A stretch of DNA of 64,000 bases, from the NCBI RefSeq assembly GCF_009208565.1, contig NZ_WFLK01000002.1, forward strand, positions 542,300 to 606,299. Reading direction: 5' to 3'. This document shows positions 17,730 through 26,081 of the stretch, piece after piece. Origin of the DNA: Janthinobacterium aquaticum (GTDB taxonomy: Bacteria; Pseudomonadota; Gammaproteobacteria; Burkholderiales; Burkholderiaceae_D). The position numbers were made by a program, and so were the translations under genes. The notes under the pieces are model-generated. The model did no database searches and had not been told where the DNA came from. It saw nothing but the letters and a program-made list of their open reading frames with translations. Within the stretch, counting starts at the first letter, position 1. Each line of letters opens with the position of its first letter.

Positions 17730-18307
17730 ACCCGCATATTCTTCCCGTCCCGCTGGAAAAAGCCTATCGCCTGATCAATCACGGCCCGGCCATCCTGGTC
17801 TCGGCGCGCCACGCTGGCATGGACGACGTGATGGCCGCCTCCTGGGCCTGTGCGCTGGACTTTTCGCCGCCCAAGCTGACCGTAGTGCTCGACAAGGCCA
17901 CGCGCACGCGCGCGCTGGTCGAAGGGGCAGGGCGCTTCGTGATCCAGGTGCCGACGGCGGCTCAATTGCAGCTGACCCATGTGGTGGGCACGCACAGCCT
18001 GGCCGAACTGCCCGACAAGCTGTCGCGCGCCGGCGTGACCCTGTTCGATCCGGAAGGCCATGATCTGCCCTTCGTTGACGGCTGCTCGGCATGGCTCGAA
18101 TGCCGGCTGGTGCCGGAGCCACATAATCAAGCCACGTACGACCTGTTTATCGGCGAGGTGGTGGCGGCCTGGGCCGATGAGCGCGTGTTCCGTGACGGCC
18201 ACTGGCATTTTGAAGACGCCGATCCGTCCTGGCGCAGCCTGCATTACATTGCCGGCGGCCAGTTCTATGCGATCGGCGAGAGCCTGAAAGTCCAGGTAGA
18301 AAATTAG
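17726..18307 (+). CDS. Flavin reductase-like, FMN-binding split-barrel protein
   Basis: About 193 residues of the flavin_reduct (DIM6/NTAB) family. LINHGPAILVSARHAG and DDVMAASWACALDFSPPKLTVVLD form the FMN-binding part, and VPTAAQLQLTHVVGTHS and CSAWLECRLVPEPH follow the family pattern. It probably binds FMN and either reduces free flavin or acts as a flavin-dependent oxidoreductase. The start is TTG 17726, in the overlap with the GNAT stop (TTGA), with AGGAA five bases upstream; an ATG 15 codons earlier lies inside the GNAT gene. The coupling with a GNAT gene is clear but its meaning is not. Confidence 0.85.
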   Translation: MNPHILPVPLEKAYRLINHGPAILVSARHAGMDDVMAASWACALDFSPPKLTVVLDKATRTRALVEGAGRFVIQVPTAAQLQLTHVVGTHSLAELPDKLSRAGVTLFDPEGHDLPFVDGCSAWLECRLVPEPHNQATYDLFIGEVVAAWADERVFRDGHWHFEDADPSWRSLHYIAGGQFYAIGESLKVQVEN

Positions 18308-18391
18308 CAAGTTTTCTTTGCGGCAAATGTTATGCTATGGGACCACGCTGCCATCACTGGTAGCACTCATCGTTTTCGGGTTCCATAGAAT

Positions 18392-20011
18392 ATGACCATC
18401 AGAAGTCTTGCAGCTTATCGTCGTGCCCTGGCAGTGACCGGTGTGATCTTGTCGGTGCTGCTGTTATTGGTGCTGTTTTACTTCCAGGCGCCGGCGCTGG
18501 CGCCCGACTTTGCCAGTATTTACGTGGTGCTGTTGGCCGCAGCCATCCCTGCAGTGCTGCTGAGCGGGCGCGCCGTGTTGATGGCGGCATGGGTGGCGCT
18601 GGCCCTGGTGTTTGGCGCGGTGGTGTTTTTCACCACCGCACCGGTGCTGCATGCATCGGCCTATTACCGCATGCTGGGCGCGGAAACGCCGGCCAATTTC
18701 CATGAGGCGCTGGCGCCCATCGATATCGACCAGGCGCCGCTGGTGTCGCAGGACATGGCGCTGCAGGCAATGCAGAAGCGTTTGTCGGAAATCGCGTCGC
18801 TGGGCTCGCAAGTGGCGGTCGGCACGCCGGTCAAGCAGCTGGTGCGCGACAAGCTGGTGTGGGTGGCCTTTCTGGAACACAGCGGCTTTTTCAAATGGTT
18901 TGCCGACGGCGCCACGCCAGGCTACCTGGTGGTCTCGGCGCACGACCCGGCCGACGTCAAGCTGGTGATGGAGCTCGACGGCAAGCCGCTCAAGCTGCGC
19001 TACCTGCAGTCGGCTTATTTTGGCGACTATGTCGAGCGCCATGCCTACCTGTCGGGCAACGCCGGCGTGGGGCTGACCGACTTCGAGCCGGAAATCGACG
19101 ACGACGGCGTGCCGTATTACGTTGGCACGGTGTACCAGCACAAGGTGGGGTTTTCCGGCAGCGACACCACCGGCATCGTGACCGTCAATGCACTGACCGG
19201 CGAGGTCAAACGCTACAAGATGGGCGACGAGCCGGCCTGGGTCGACCGCATCCAGGCCGAGGAATTTATTCTCGAACAGATGCAGGACCGCGGCGAATAT
19301 ATCCACGGCTATATCAACCTGAACAACGAAGGCCGCCTGCGCGTGGACGGTGATCTGGACCTGGTCTATGGCGCCGACAAGCGACCGTACTGGATCGGCG
19401 GCATGACCTCCAAGGGCAAGAACAACGGTCTGTCCGGTTTCTATTTGGTCGACTCGCGCAGCAAGACCGTGCGCTGGTTCAAGGTGCCGTCCGTCTCGCA
19501 GGCTACTGCTGCCCATGCGGTGGAAAACGTCAATCCTGAAAAACGCTACCGCGCCACCAATCCGCTGCCGTTCCTGGTCAACGGCGCACCGACCTATGTG
19601 ATGGCGCTGCGCGACGGCCAGGGCGTCTCGCGCGCCTTCGGCATGGTCGACATGCGCAATAACCAGGTGATCGGCGTGGCCGACACGCTGAGCGCCACCC
19701 TGCGCAGCTACCAGTCGCGCCGCTCGACCAACCGGGTGGCGGCCGATATCGGCGCCGAAGCACGAGAGATCGCGGTGCAGGGCACGGTGGTGCGCATCGC
19801 CGCTGAATTTCGCAACAACCAGACCATGTACTACATCACGCTGTCCGTCGGCGACAAGATACTGGGCACGATTTTTACCGGCAGCTCGGACCTGTCGGAA
19901 GAACTGGTGCTCACCAAACCCGGCGACAAGGTCGAGCTATCCTACTCGGACAGCAACACCCGCGTGGTGGGCATGAGCAAATTCCATAACACCGATATTC
20001 CGGGGCTGTAA
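18392..20011 (+). CDS. Conserved inner-membrane protein with large periplasmic region, function unknown
   Basis: A 539-residue protein I do not recognise by function. Three hydrophobic segments occupy residues about 12-30, 36-55 and 60-80. The remaining 450 or so residues are soluble and probably outside the cytoplasm, with PepSY-like elements such as the repeated use of a VTVNALTGEVKRYKMGDEPAWVD motif, DLDLVYGADKRPYWIGGM and GFYLVDSRSKTVRWF. The C-terminal 120 residues (IAVQGTVVRIAAEF to SDSNTRVVGM) look like a small beta-barrel. It has no obvious operon partner; a lipoprotein gene starts about 50 bases downstream. Other ideas are a PepSY-domain regulator of a peptidase or a cell-envelope integrity factor, neither supported further. 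Confidence 0.7.
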   Translation: MTIRSLAAYRRALAVTGVILSVLLLLVLFYFQAPALAPDFASIYVVLLAAAIPAVLLSGRAVLMAAWVALALVFGAVVFFTTAPVLHASAYYRMLGAETPANFHEALAPIDIDQAPLVSQDMALQAMQKRLSEIASLGSQVAVGTPVKQLVRDKLVWVAFLEHSGFFKWFADGATPGYLVVSAHDPADVKLVMELDGKPLKLRYLQSAYFGDYVERHAYLSGNAGVGLTDFEPEIDDDGVPYYVGTVYQHKVGFSGSDTTGIVTVNALTGEVKRYKMGDEPAWVDRIQAEEFILEQMQDRGEYIHGYINLNNEGRLRVDGDLDLVYGADKRPYWIGGMTSKGKNNGLSGFYLVDSRSKTVRWFKVPSVSQATAAHAVENVNPEKRYRATNPLPFLVNGAPTYVMALRDGQGVSRAFGMVDMRNNQVIGVADTLSATLRSYQSRRSTNRVAADIGAEAREIAVQGTVVRIAAEFRNNQTMYYITLSVGDKILGTIFTGSSDLSEELVLTKPGDKVELSYSDSNTRVVGMSKFHNTDIPGL

Positions 20012-20058
20012 GGCCGGGCCGGCCACGGGATACAGTAATGTCAATCAGGAGGCAGTCG

Positions 20059-20382
20059 ATGATCCATGCAATCAGAAGTTGGACGGCGGTGCTGGTCGCT
20101 GCAGGCTTGTCTGCCTGCACTGTGACCGAGCCGGTCGTGGCGCCCAAACCGGCCACTTCGGCCACGCCGGCGCTCACCCCATCACGCATGCCCTTGCTCA
20201 CTGACCTGGGCGTGGCCTGGGACCAGGTGGCGCACCGGGCCGACAAGCGCTGGATTTGCCGGGCCACGCCCAGCGGCACAGTGGTCATGACCTCGCTGTG
20301 CGAGGGCAGGCCCAAAGAAGATACCCGCTGGCCGGGGTTGGCTGTACCCGACAACTGGGATGGCGTGGTGCATATGGATTGA
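20059..20382 (+). CDS. Small lipoprotein of unknown function
   Basis: A 107-residue predicted lipoprotein. The ATG at 20059 has AGGAGG six bases upstream (20047-20052), which decides it over an ATG seven codons earlier. The signal peptide ends in the lipobox GLSAC (Cys20) and is followed by a Pro/Thr/Ala-rich linker (PVVAPKPATSATPALTPS). The remainder has two further Cys (WICRAT and SLCEGRP) that could form a disulfide. No family recognised. It follows the large membrane protein on the same strand and may be co-transcribed with it. Confidence 0.7.
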   Translation: MIHAIRSWTAVLVAAGLSACTVTEPVVAPKPATSATPALTPSRMPLLTDLGVAWDQVAHRADKRWICRATPSGTVVMTSLCEGRPKEDTRWPGLAVPDNWDGVVHMD

Positions 20383-20430
20383 CACGTGGCTGTGAAACAG
20401 ACGCCATGAGGTAGGCGTGCCGGCGTTAGA

Positions 20431-21339
20431 TCAGTCCAGCGCCACCACCCGGTCGCCGGGTCCGGCCACGCAGCCTTCTGCCACCGGCTCCCAGCCATGA
20501 TGCACCACCACCTGTTTGCCGTTATGGCAGATTTCCACGCGGCTGCTCGCTGGCAGGTGCTGGCGAGCAAACGCTTCGAGGCTGGTAGGCAGGCTGACCT
20601 GCAGCTGCATGCTGGCAATCGCCTCGGGCGGATGGTCGTTCATTTGCACCAACGGTACGAAGATCGAGCCGAGCATCAGCCAGCGCGAGCCGACATCGAC
20701 CGGCTCGGGCGCATAGCCGGCCTGGCGCAGCCAGTCCTGGGCGCGTTGGCGCAGGTCGGCGCCATCGGCTAGCTCCCCCCAACTGGCGGCCAGCATTTCA
20801 ATCGCCCATTGGTTGCAGTTCTGGTACAGCACGCTGTAGGGATAGGCGTTGGCGCTGTAGCGCCCTGCCAGCAGATGCTGTACGGTGGCCGGATCGAGCA
20901 GGGTGCGGCGCAGCGCCGGCGTGGTCTCCGCAGGCAGACGCACCAGCGAGATATAGCCCACTGCGGGATTGTCGGTGCCCATCGCAAAACCGGCCGTGCC
21001 CTGGTCGAAGATGCGCGGACGCCCTTCGTCGCAGGCGTAATAAAGCTGGCGCGCGCTCCAGGCGCCGTCGTCGTGGCGCCAGGCCAGTGCGGCGTGCGAA
21101 TAGCGGATGCCGAAGCGTGCCAGGTCCAGGCCGGAACGGCTGACCAGCGCCACGCTGCCTTCGGTGGCGGCCAGCTCCTCGCGCACCACGGCGGCAAAGC
21201 GCAGCAGGCGGTCCTGCTCGCTGGCCGTCAGCTCGGTGCTGCGGTCGCAAAAACGGGTGGAAAGGCCAGAGGCCTGCGCGGCGCCGGCAGCGCCAAGCAA
21301 GGCACAGGCGGCAACGATCGGCGCGAAGCGCCAGCTCAC
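20431..21339 (-). CDS. DUF2145 family exported protein
   Basis: About 302 residues, with a signal peptide (PIVAACALLGAAGAAQA). The mature part shows the DUF2145 pattern: FCDRSTELTASEQDRLLRF, the GLDLARFGIRYSHAALAW core, YYACDEGRPRIFDQG, and YSVLYQNCNQWAIEMLA, where a conserved His and Cys/Asn suggest a papain-like or NlpC-like arrangement; that last point is inference. The GTG start at 21339 overlaps the stop of the upstream gene (ATGTGA), so the two are translationally coupled. DUF2145 proteins are found mainly in beta- and gammaproteobacteria and have no known function. Confidence 0.8.
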   Translation of the reverse strand: MSWRFAPIVAACALLGAAGAAQASGLSTRFCDRSTELTASEQDRLLRFAAVVREELAATEGSVALVSRSGLDLARFGIRYSHAALAWRHDDGAWSARQLYYACDEGRPRIFDQGTAGFAMGTDNPAVGYISLVRLPAETTPALRRTLLDPATVQHLLAGRYSANAYPYSVLYQNCNQWAIEMLAASWGELADGADLRQRAQDWLRQAGYAPEPVDVGSRWLMLGSIFVPLVQMNDHPPEAIASMQLQVSLPTSLEAFARQHLPASSRVEICHNGKQVVVHHGWEPVAEGCVAGPGDRVVALD

Positions 21340-21785
21340 ATGCTGACCGGACGCGTTGCCAGTTCGCCGTACCAGTCGTCGGCCAGCACCAGGAAGAAGG
21401 CGGCGCGCGTGTCGTTGCGTGAAAACTCGATGCCGTAGGCGCGGTTCTGCGCGTAGATCATGTCGCCCTGCGCCAGCTGCTGCTTGTCGAGCGCCACTTG
21501 CGGCAGGTCCAGCAGCACCGGCTGCTTGCCGGCATCGGTTTGCAGCGTCAGGCGCGTCATGCCATCGCGCCCGGCAACGGCGGCGATATCGATAATGCGG
21601 TAAGGGCCGTTGGCCACTTTGTTGTCGCGCGAGGAGCTGTTGCTCGACCCGTTGAGCGAATCGGACACGCTGCCGCTCGATGCCGAACCGGCGCTGGAGG
21701 CGGAAGAAACAAAGCTGTCGGCGTTGGCGTTGCAGGCCACGCTCAGGGCTGCGGCCAGGCCGAGCATGCGTAAAGAGGTTGTCAC
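21336..21785 (-). CDS. Exported Ser-rich hypothetical protein coupled to DUF2145
   Basis: A 149-residue secreted protein: signal peptide ending near NANADSF (residue 22), then a striking low-complexity stretch of about 35 residues made almost only of Ser, Gly, Ala and Asn (SSASSAGSASSGSVSD and onward), then a folded part (GPYRIIDIAAVAGRDGMTRL, LLDLPQVALDKQQLAQGD, VYAQNRAYGIEFSR-like) and a C-terminus that ends inside the DUF2145 start. The coupling implies joint function. No family name recognised. Its promoter must lie in the short gap after the terminator at 21806-21850. Confidence 0.75.
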   Translation of the reverse strand: MTTSLRMLGLAAALSVACNANADSFVSSASSAGSASSGSVSDSLNGSSNSSSRDNKVANGPYRIIDIAAVAGRDGMTRLTLQTDAGKQPVLLDLPQVALDKQQLAQGDMIYAQNRAYGIEFSRNDTRAAFFLVLADDWYGELATRPVSM

Positions 21786-21805
21786 GGCGGTATCCAGTAC
21801 GAGAG

Positions 21806-21850
21806 CAAAAAAAGCAAGCCGGCACCGGTACAGTCCGGTGCTCGGCTTGC
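21806..21850 (-). terminator. Rho-independent terminator of the HDOD gene
   Basis: On the minus strand GCAAGCCGAGCACCGG pairs with CCGGTGCCGGCTTGC around the loop ACTGTA, with one bulged base. It is followed directly by seven T (plus-strand A at 21807-21813). It lies 52 bases after the HDOD stop and upstream of the Ser-rich gene, so it separates the two minus-strand units. Confidence 0.85.
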
Positions 21851-21901
21851 CATCATAGCAGAGCCCGACATGGCTGAATACTTAACTTGGCTTAACTTGG
21901 T

Positions 21902-22735
21902 TTAACTGAGCAATACCGCGATCAAAGCCTTCGCTTCAGCCGATGGATTGTTGCGCATTTCGTACAGAGTCGGGTCGCTGTCGAGATAATGGCGCAGGCG
22001 TTCGCTGGTGGTTGACGGCAGTTGCGGCAGGGGCGAGGCGACCGGCGCGAGCGCCTTGGCCAGCAGCAGCGTGTCGCGCAGGCCTTCCGGCGGCATCAGC
22101 ACGCTGGCGCCGGGCAGGGCGTTGATGGCGTCGGCCACCTGGGTCGGCACGCCCAGCTGGCGCATCAGCGCGCGGCCGATGATCTCGAGCGCGGCCGGCA
22201 ATTGGCCTTCGACCTGCTGGTACAGGCCGGGCGTGCGGTCGGCCTCGGCCAGCACGAACAGGCCCGCCACTTCGTGCACGATGCCGGCAAACATAGCCGT
22301 ATCGGCGTCGGTGTGCGTGACGGTGCCGGCAATTTCATGGGCCAGCGCCGCCACATGCACGCTGTGCGACCACAATTGCGCGGCCCTGGCGCGCAAGGCG
22401 GCGTCGCGGATGCCGGACTTGAGCTGGTAGATAACGGCGGCGGTGGCCAGCGAGAGCAGGTTGCGCTGGCCCAGGCGATCGGCGGCGGCGCGCACGCTGG
22501 TCACGGCCTGCACATGGCCATGCGCATACATGACCGAGTTGGCCATCGCCACTGCGCGCGCCGACAGCGCAGGCTCGGACAGCAGCAGGCGGTGGATATC
22601 GGCCGCGTGGCAGTCAGGGTCGCCCAGCGCCTGCTGCAGGCGCAAGGCGGTATTGACGGTGGTGGGGAAGGACAGCGTGTCGCTGTGGGCGCGGTCCATG
22701 AGCTGGGCCAGGCTGCTGAGTTTATCGGCGTGCAT
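21902..22735 (-). CDS. HDOD domain protein
   Basis: A signal-output protein of the HD-related HDOD family, about 277 residues, cytoplasmic. The HDOD core is readable: LSFPTTVNTALRLQQALGDP, IHRLLLSEPALSARAVAMANS, the INRAI-equivalent VTSVRAAADRLGQRNLLSL, LWSHSVHVAALAHEIAG and MFAGIVHEVAGLFVLA. As usual in HDOD proteins the catalytic HD pair is altered (HE in IVHEVAG). No receiver or GGDEF/EAL partner is attached. The start is uncertain: ATG 22735 (MHADKL) begins the conserved part, whereas an ATG at 22780 adds 15 hydrophobic residues; neither has a clear ribosome binding site. Confidence 0.85.
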   Translation of the reverse strand: MHADKLSSLAQLMDRAHSDTLSFPTTVNTALRLQQALGDPDCHAADIHRLLLSEPALSARAVAMANSVMYAHGHVQAVTSVRAAADRLGQRNLLSLATAAVIYQLKSGIRDAALRARAAQLWSHSVHVAALAHEIAGTVTHTDADTAMFAGIVHEVAGLFVLAEADRTPGLYQQVEGQLPAALEIIGRALMRQLGVPTQVADAINALPGASVLMPPEGLRDTLLLAKALAPVASPLPQLPSTTSERLRHYLDSDPTLYEMRNNPSAEAKALIAVLLS

Positions 22736-22875
22736 GTATGGAAGAAGTAAAAAGGCGCCAGGCGCAAACAATGCCACCATTATCAGACAATTTTGTCGGG
22801 CGTGTCGCCGGACTGGCAGCGGCGTCGCCAGGCCGGCGCTCGGCTATAATCGGCGCCATGTTTTATGGGAGCCGC

Positions 22876-23598
22876 ATGCATACCTTGATTTCCGAATTGC
22901 AAAGATTGTACCTGCGCGAAGGGCAGGAGCCGGGGCCAGCCGCGCTGCGCTTGGTTAGCGACGATGGGCAACTGCGCACACTGGTGCTGGCTTTTGGCGG
23001 CAAGGGCGACGGCGCGCAGCACTGGAGCGAGCTGGTAACGCTTGCCAATGCGCTGCAGCAGGAACTCGATTTGCCGGCGCCGGCTGTCAGCGTGTCCGGC
23101 GGCGATACCTTCCATCTGTGGCTGTCGCTGGCCACGCCGGTGCCGCTGGCGCAGGCACAGGCGTTTGTGGCGCTGCTGCGCCGCGTCTTCCTGCCCGATA
23201 GCGGCCGGGTGCTGGCCAGTGCGCCGCCGGCCGACCTGGTCGACCTGCCATTGCCGCCGTCGCTGCATGCATCCGGCAAATGGTCGGCCTTTATCCATCC
23301 CGGCATGGGCGCGGCGTTTGTCGACGAACCCGGCCTCGACATGGCGCCGCCCGCCGCCGGCCAGCTGGCCCTGCTCGAGAACGTGCGCAGCATCACGGCC
23401 CAGCAGTTTGCGCAGGCGCTGGCCAAGCTGCAGCAGCATGTTGGGGAGGTGGCAGCGCCGGCAATCCCGGTAATTGTGGCAACCGCGCCCGAAACGCCAC
23501 TTTCCGGGCTGTTGCTGCAGGACGCCACCCTGGAAGACATCGTGCGCTGGCTGCACGCGCGCAATATCGAGCCGACCTTCCGGCATCGGCTGCCTTAG
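22876..23598 (+). CDS. Conserved hypothetical protein with primase-like motif
   Basis: About 240 residues, soluble, not clearly recognised. The start is ATG 22876 (MHTLISELQRLYLREGQ) with GGGAG four bases upstream; an ATG at 22858 adds six residues. The middle part reads LTVS-like VSGGDTFHLWLSLATPVPLAQAQAFVALL, with a small-residue turn followed by His and an aromatic strand. This resembles the SG-x-G-x-H-x-W motif of archaeo-eukaryotic-type primase domains, but the acidic metal-binding pair expected earlier in such folds is not obvious. It ends with EDIVRWLHARNIEPTFRHRLP. It is divergent from the HDOD gene, and a palindromic repeat follows the stop. Confidence 0.65.
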   Translation: MHTLISELQRLYLREGQEPGPAALRLVSDDGQLRTLVLAFGGKGDGAQHWSELVTLANALQQELDLPAPAVSVSGGDTFHLWLSLATPVPLAQAQAFVALLRRVFLPDSGRVLASAPPADLVDLPLPPSLHASGKWSAFIHPGMGAAFVDEPGLDMAPPAAGQLALLENVRSITAQQFAQALAKLQQHVGEVAAPAIPVIVATAPETPLSGLLLQDATLEDIVRWLHARNIEPTFRHRLP

Positions 23599-23609
23599 CC
23601 CTGATACGC

Positions 23610-23653
23610 CAACAATGTTGTCGGATTACGGCCCCTCCGGGGCCTAATCCGAC
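23610..23653. repeat. Intergenic palindromic repeat, copy 2
   Basis: Same element as at 4726-4769: CAACAATGTTG, then a hairpin with left arm TCGGATTACGGCCCC (23621-23635) and right arm GGGGCCTAATCCGA (23639-23652). The left half is identical to copy 1 over about 25 bases, and the loop differs (TCC here, GAA there) with compensating stem extension. It lies between the hypothetical gene and udk. Confidence 0.8.
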
Positions 23654-23747
23654 CTACGCGGCGAATCGGGCATGCGGGGCCTCGGCGATAGCCGATGTCG
23701 GTCAGCCGGTACTGTCGGTTCGGCCGCCATTCCGGTATCATGTCGGC

Positions 23748-24389
23748 ATGAACAATATTTCCTTCCAACCTTTTATTATTGGCGTCGCTGGCGGCAGCGG
23801 CAGTGGCAAGTCGACCGTCTCGCAGCAGGTATTGGCGTCGTTTGGCGCTGACATGGTGTCGGTCGTGATGCAGGACGATTACTACCGCGACCAGACCCAC
23901 CTGTCCCTCGATGAGCGCGCCCGGCAAAACTACGACCATCCCGATGCGTTCGACTGGCCGCTGCTGGTGCAGCATATCCAGGCGCTGCGCGTCGGCGAAG
24001 CAATCGAGATGCCGGAATACAACTTCACGCTGCACAACCGCTCCGAAAAAACCATTCCCGTCAAGCCGGCGCCGGTGATCGTGATCGAGGGCCTGTTTGC
24101 CCTGTACGATGCCGATCTGCGCGACATGATGTCGCTCAAGATCTTTGTCGACACCGCCTCGGACGTACGCTTTATCCGCCGCATGCAGCGCGATATCACC
24201 GAACGCGGCCGCTCGGTGGAAAGCGTGGTCAGCCAGTACCTGGAAACCGTGCGCCCGATGCACAAGCAATTTATCGAGCCCACCAAGCGCAATGCCGATA
24301 TTATCCTGCCACATGGCGCCAACGGTCCGGCGGTTGACATGATCACCACCAAGGTGGCCAGCGTGATCGGCAAGCTCAAGCGGACATGA
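23748..24389 (+). CDS. udk: Uridine kinase
   Basis: Phosphorylates uridine and cytidine to UMP/CMP in pyrimidine salvage; cytoplasmic. The 213 residues match the family length. The Walker A motif GGSGSGKS is at residues 15-22, then QDDYYRDQTHLSLDER, NYDHPDAFDWPLL (substrate site), PEYNFTLHNR, VIVIEGLFALYD (Walker B-like with E) and the lid FVDTASDVRFIRRMQRDITERGRSVESV. The start MNNISFQPF at 23748 immediately precedes the first strand. It stands alone after the palindromic repeat; a small exported protein follows 31 bases later. Confidence 0.96.
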   Translation: MNNISFQPFIIGVAGGSGSGKSTVSQQVLASFGADMVSVVMQDDYYRDQTHLSLDERARQNYDHPDAFDWPLLVQHIQALRVGEAIEMPEYNFTLHNRSEKTIPVKPAPVIVIEGLFALYDADLRDMMSLKIFVDTASDVRFIRRMQRDITERGRSVESVVSQYLETVRPMHKQFIEPTKRNADIILPHGANGPAVDMITTKVASVIGKLKRT

Positions 24390-24420
24390 TCGCGCCGCCG
24401 AGCGGAAGTGCGGCCAGAGC

Positions 24421-24783
24421 ATGAAACAGCATGCGCTGGCCTTGCTCGTTCTCTCGATGGCGACCAATGCGCCGGCGGCTCCAGCACCGGCGCGATTGAA
24501 AAAAGGCATGGCTTTCCAGGCGGCCGACAGCGAACTGCGCCGCAGTGGCTGGTTGCCGCAGGCCATGCACGTAAAACACACCTATAGCTACACCGGCATC
24601 GAAAAGACCTTGCTGCGCAGCGGCGTCAAGGGTCTGGAGGGCTGTGCCGTCGACCGTCCTGTCTGCATCGTGCATTATGCAAAAGGCAAGGCATGCATGC
24701 GCGTGCTGACCTGGGGCGAGCAAGTGAGCGTTCTGTCAGTCGATTATTGGGACAAGCAGTGTCCGCCCCGGGACGCGCTGTAA
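24421..24783 (+). CDS. Small exported Cys-containing hypothetical protein
   Basis: A 120-residue protein with a signal peptide (LALLVLSMATNAPAAPA). The mature region has four Cys (GCAVDRPVC, KACMRV, DKQCPP), consistent with two disulfides in the periplasm. A similar pattern, LKKGMAFQAADSELRRSGW, occurs in many short betaproteobacterial periplasmic proteins of unknown role. It follows udk on the same strand and is convergent with the DUF1624 gene. No function assigned. Confidence 0.7.
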   Translation: MKQHALALLVLSMATNAPAAPAPARLKKGMAFQAADSELRRSGWLPQAMHVKHTYSYTGIEKTLLRSGVKGLEGCAVDRPVCIVHYAKGKACMRVLTWGEQVSVLSVDYWDKQCPPRDAL

Positions 24784-24812
24784 GGTACTGGGCGCGCCCG
24801 GTTTTGACTATG

Positions 24813-26006
24813 TCAGAAGTACTTGAGCCAGGCAATATCGCGCCGGCGCGCCTTGAGACGCGAATACCACGCAGTCGGTACATAGAGTATTGGCAGCAGT
24901 GCCGCATACCAGAGCCAGATCCAGTTGAAGTTATCGATCCCGAAACTGACGCCATGCGTGGGCCCCCAGATAAAGTAGGCGATATGGTACAGCGCCCGCA
25001 GCACATACATATGCAGGATATAGAAGAACATGGGGGCGCCGCCGAACACCGCCAGCGCATTCAGCCACGGGTGGCCTTGCCAGCGCTCGAACAGCGCCAG
25101 CAGGACCACGCCGATGCCCAGCGTCTGCAGCAGGAACAGTAGCGACGGCGGGTATTTGGTCAGCGCGATAAAGGCCATGAAGGTATGCAGCGCCGTATCG
25201 TGCGCTACCCACGGCTGGTCGCCGTACACGTTCAGCGCGCGCAGCAGCACGAACGCTGCCAGCATGCCCACGCCCAGCAGCAGCAGGCGGCGCACGCGCT
25301 GGCCGCCATCCTTGCCGGCTTCGAACCAGCTGCCCAGCAGGTAGCCCAGCACGATCACGCCTATCCATGGCAGCACCGGGTAGGAAGTCCTGGCCGCAGC
25401 GCCAAAGGGCAGGGCGATCAGGTCGCGCTGGTGCAGCAGCGTCCACAAGGTAAAGCCCGGCTCGTTCGGCAGCAGACGGATGGCGTCGAGCAGATTGTGG
25501 CCGCCGACAATCAGCAGGCCCAGCGCCAGCAGCACTTTTTTCGGCAGGTAGATCAGGCCGGCCAGCGCGATCATGCACAGGCCGATGGCCCAGATCACCT
25601 GCAGCCAGAAGGTCATCGGCAGCTTGACCGTCCAGGCCAGGGTAATGAGCAGCACGTCGATCGCCATCAGCAGCAGGCCGCGCTTGACCAGGTAGCTGGC
25701 CGTCTCCGCTTTGGTGTGGTTCTGGCCGTACAGATAAGCGCCCAGGCCGGTCAGTGCCACAAAGATCGGTGCGCACAGATTGGTGGCAATGCGCATGAAA
25801 AACAGCGCAGGCTCCACCGTGAGCGGATTGACCGGATCGCTGACGTTCATGTACAGATACCAGTTTTCACGGATATGGTCGATCAGCATGATCACCATGA
25901 CGAAGCCGCGCAGGGCGTCCAGGCTTTGCAGGCGGCGGCGATTAATGTGTACCGGTGCTGCGGCGTGCGGGCTTTGCTGCTGCCCGGTTGGCAAGACGTT
26001 GTCCAA
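24813..26006 (-). CDS. DUF1624 / HGSNAT-like multi-pass membrane protein
   Basis: A 397-residue inner-membrane protein with about ten transmembrane helices, of the heparan-alpha-glucosaminide N-acetyltransferase-like (DUF1624) family. The first helix carries the hallmark RLQSLDALRGFVMVIMLIDHIRENW (LDALRG and the following His), then ALFFMRIATNLCAPIFVALTG, and a central LPWIGVIVLGYLLG. Bacterial relatives are believed to transfer acyl groups across the membrane to envelope sugars; no specific substrate is known here. The gene is divergent from the DASS transporter, with a Fur-like inverted repeat in between. Confidence 0.88.
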   Translation of the reverse strand: MDNVLPTGQQQSPHAAAPVHINRRRLQSLDALRGFVMVIMLIDHIRENWYLYMNVSDPVNPLTVEPALFFMRIATNLCAPIFVALTGLGAYLYGQNHTKAETASYLVKRGLLLMAIDVLLITLAWTVKLPMTFWLQVIWAIGLCMIALAGLIYLPKKVLLALGLLIVGGHNLLDAIRLLPNEPGFTLWTLLHQRDLIALPFGAAARTSYPVLPWIGVIVLGYLLGSWFEAGKDGGQRVRRLLLLGVGMLAAFVLLRALNVYGDQPWVAHDTALHTFMAFIALTKYPPSLLFLLQTLGIGVVLLALFERWQGHPWLNALAVFGGAPMFFYILHMYVLRALYHIAYFIWGPTHGVSFGIDNFNWIWLWYAALLPILYVPTAWYSRLKARRRDIAWLKYF

Positions 26007-26055
26007 TGGTGCTCTCCTGTTGCTGGATAGATGCAGCGCTGATACTGCATTATTA

Positions 26056-26081
26056 ATCGATAATGATAGCGCATTATCGAT
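26056..26081. promoter_or_regulatory. Perfect 10-bp inverted repeat resembling a Fur box with enlarged spacer
   Basis: ATCGATAATG, six bases (ATAGCG), CATTATCGAT: a perfect inverted repeat. The inner part GATAATGATA...CATTATC equals the Fur consensus except that the arms are separated by six rather than five bases. It lies 50 bases upstream of the DUF1624 start and 179 bases upstream of the DASS transporter gene. A weaker repeat TTTGCG/CGCAAA lies at 26152-26170. I see no recognisable gene in 26007-26259. Confidence 0.6.
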
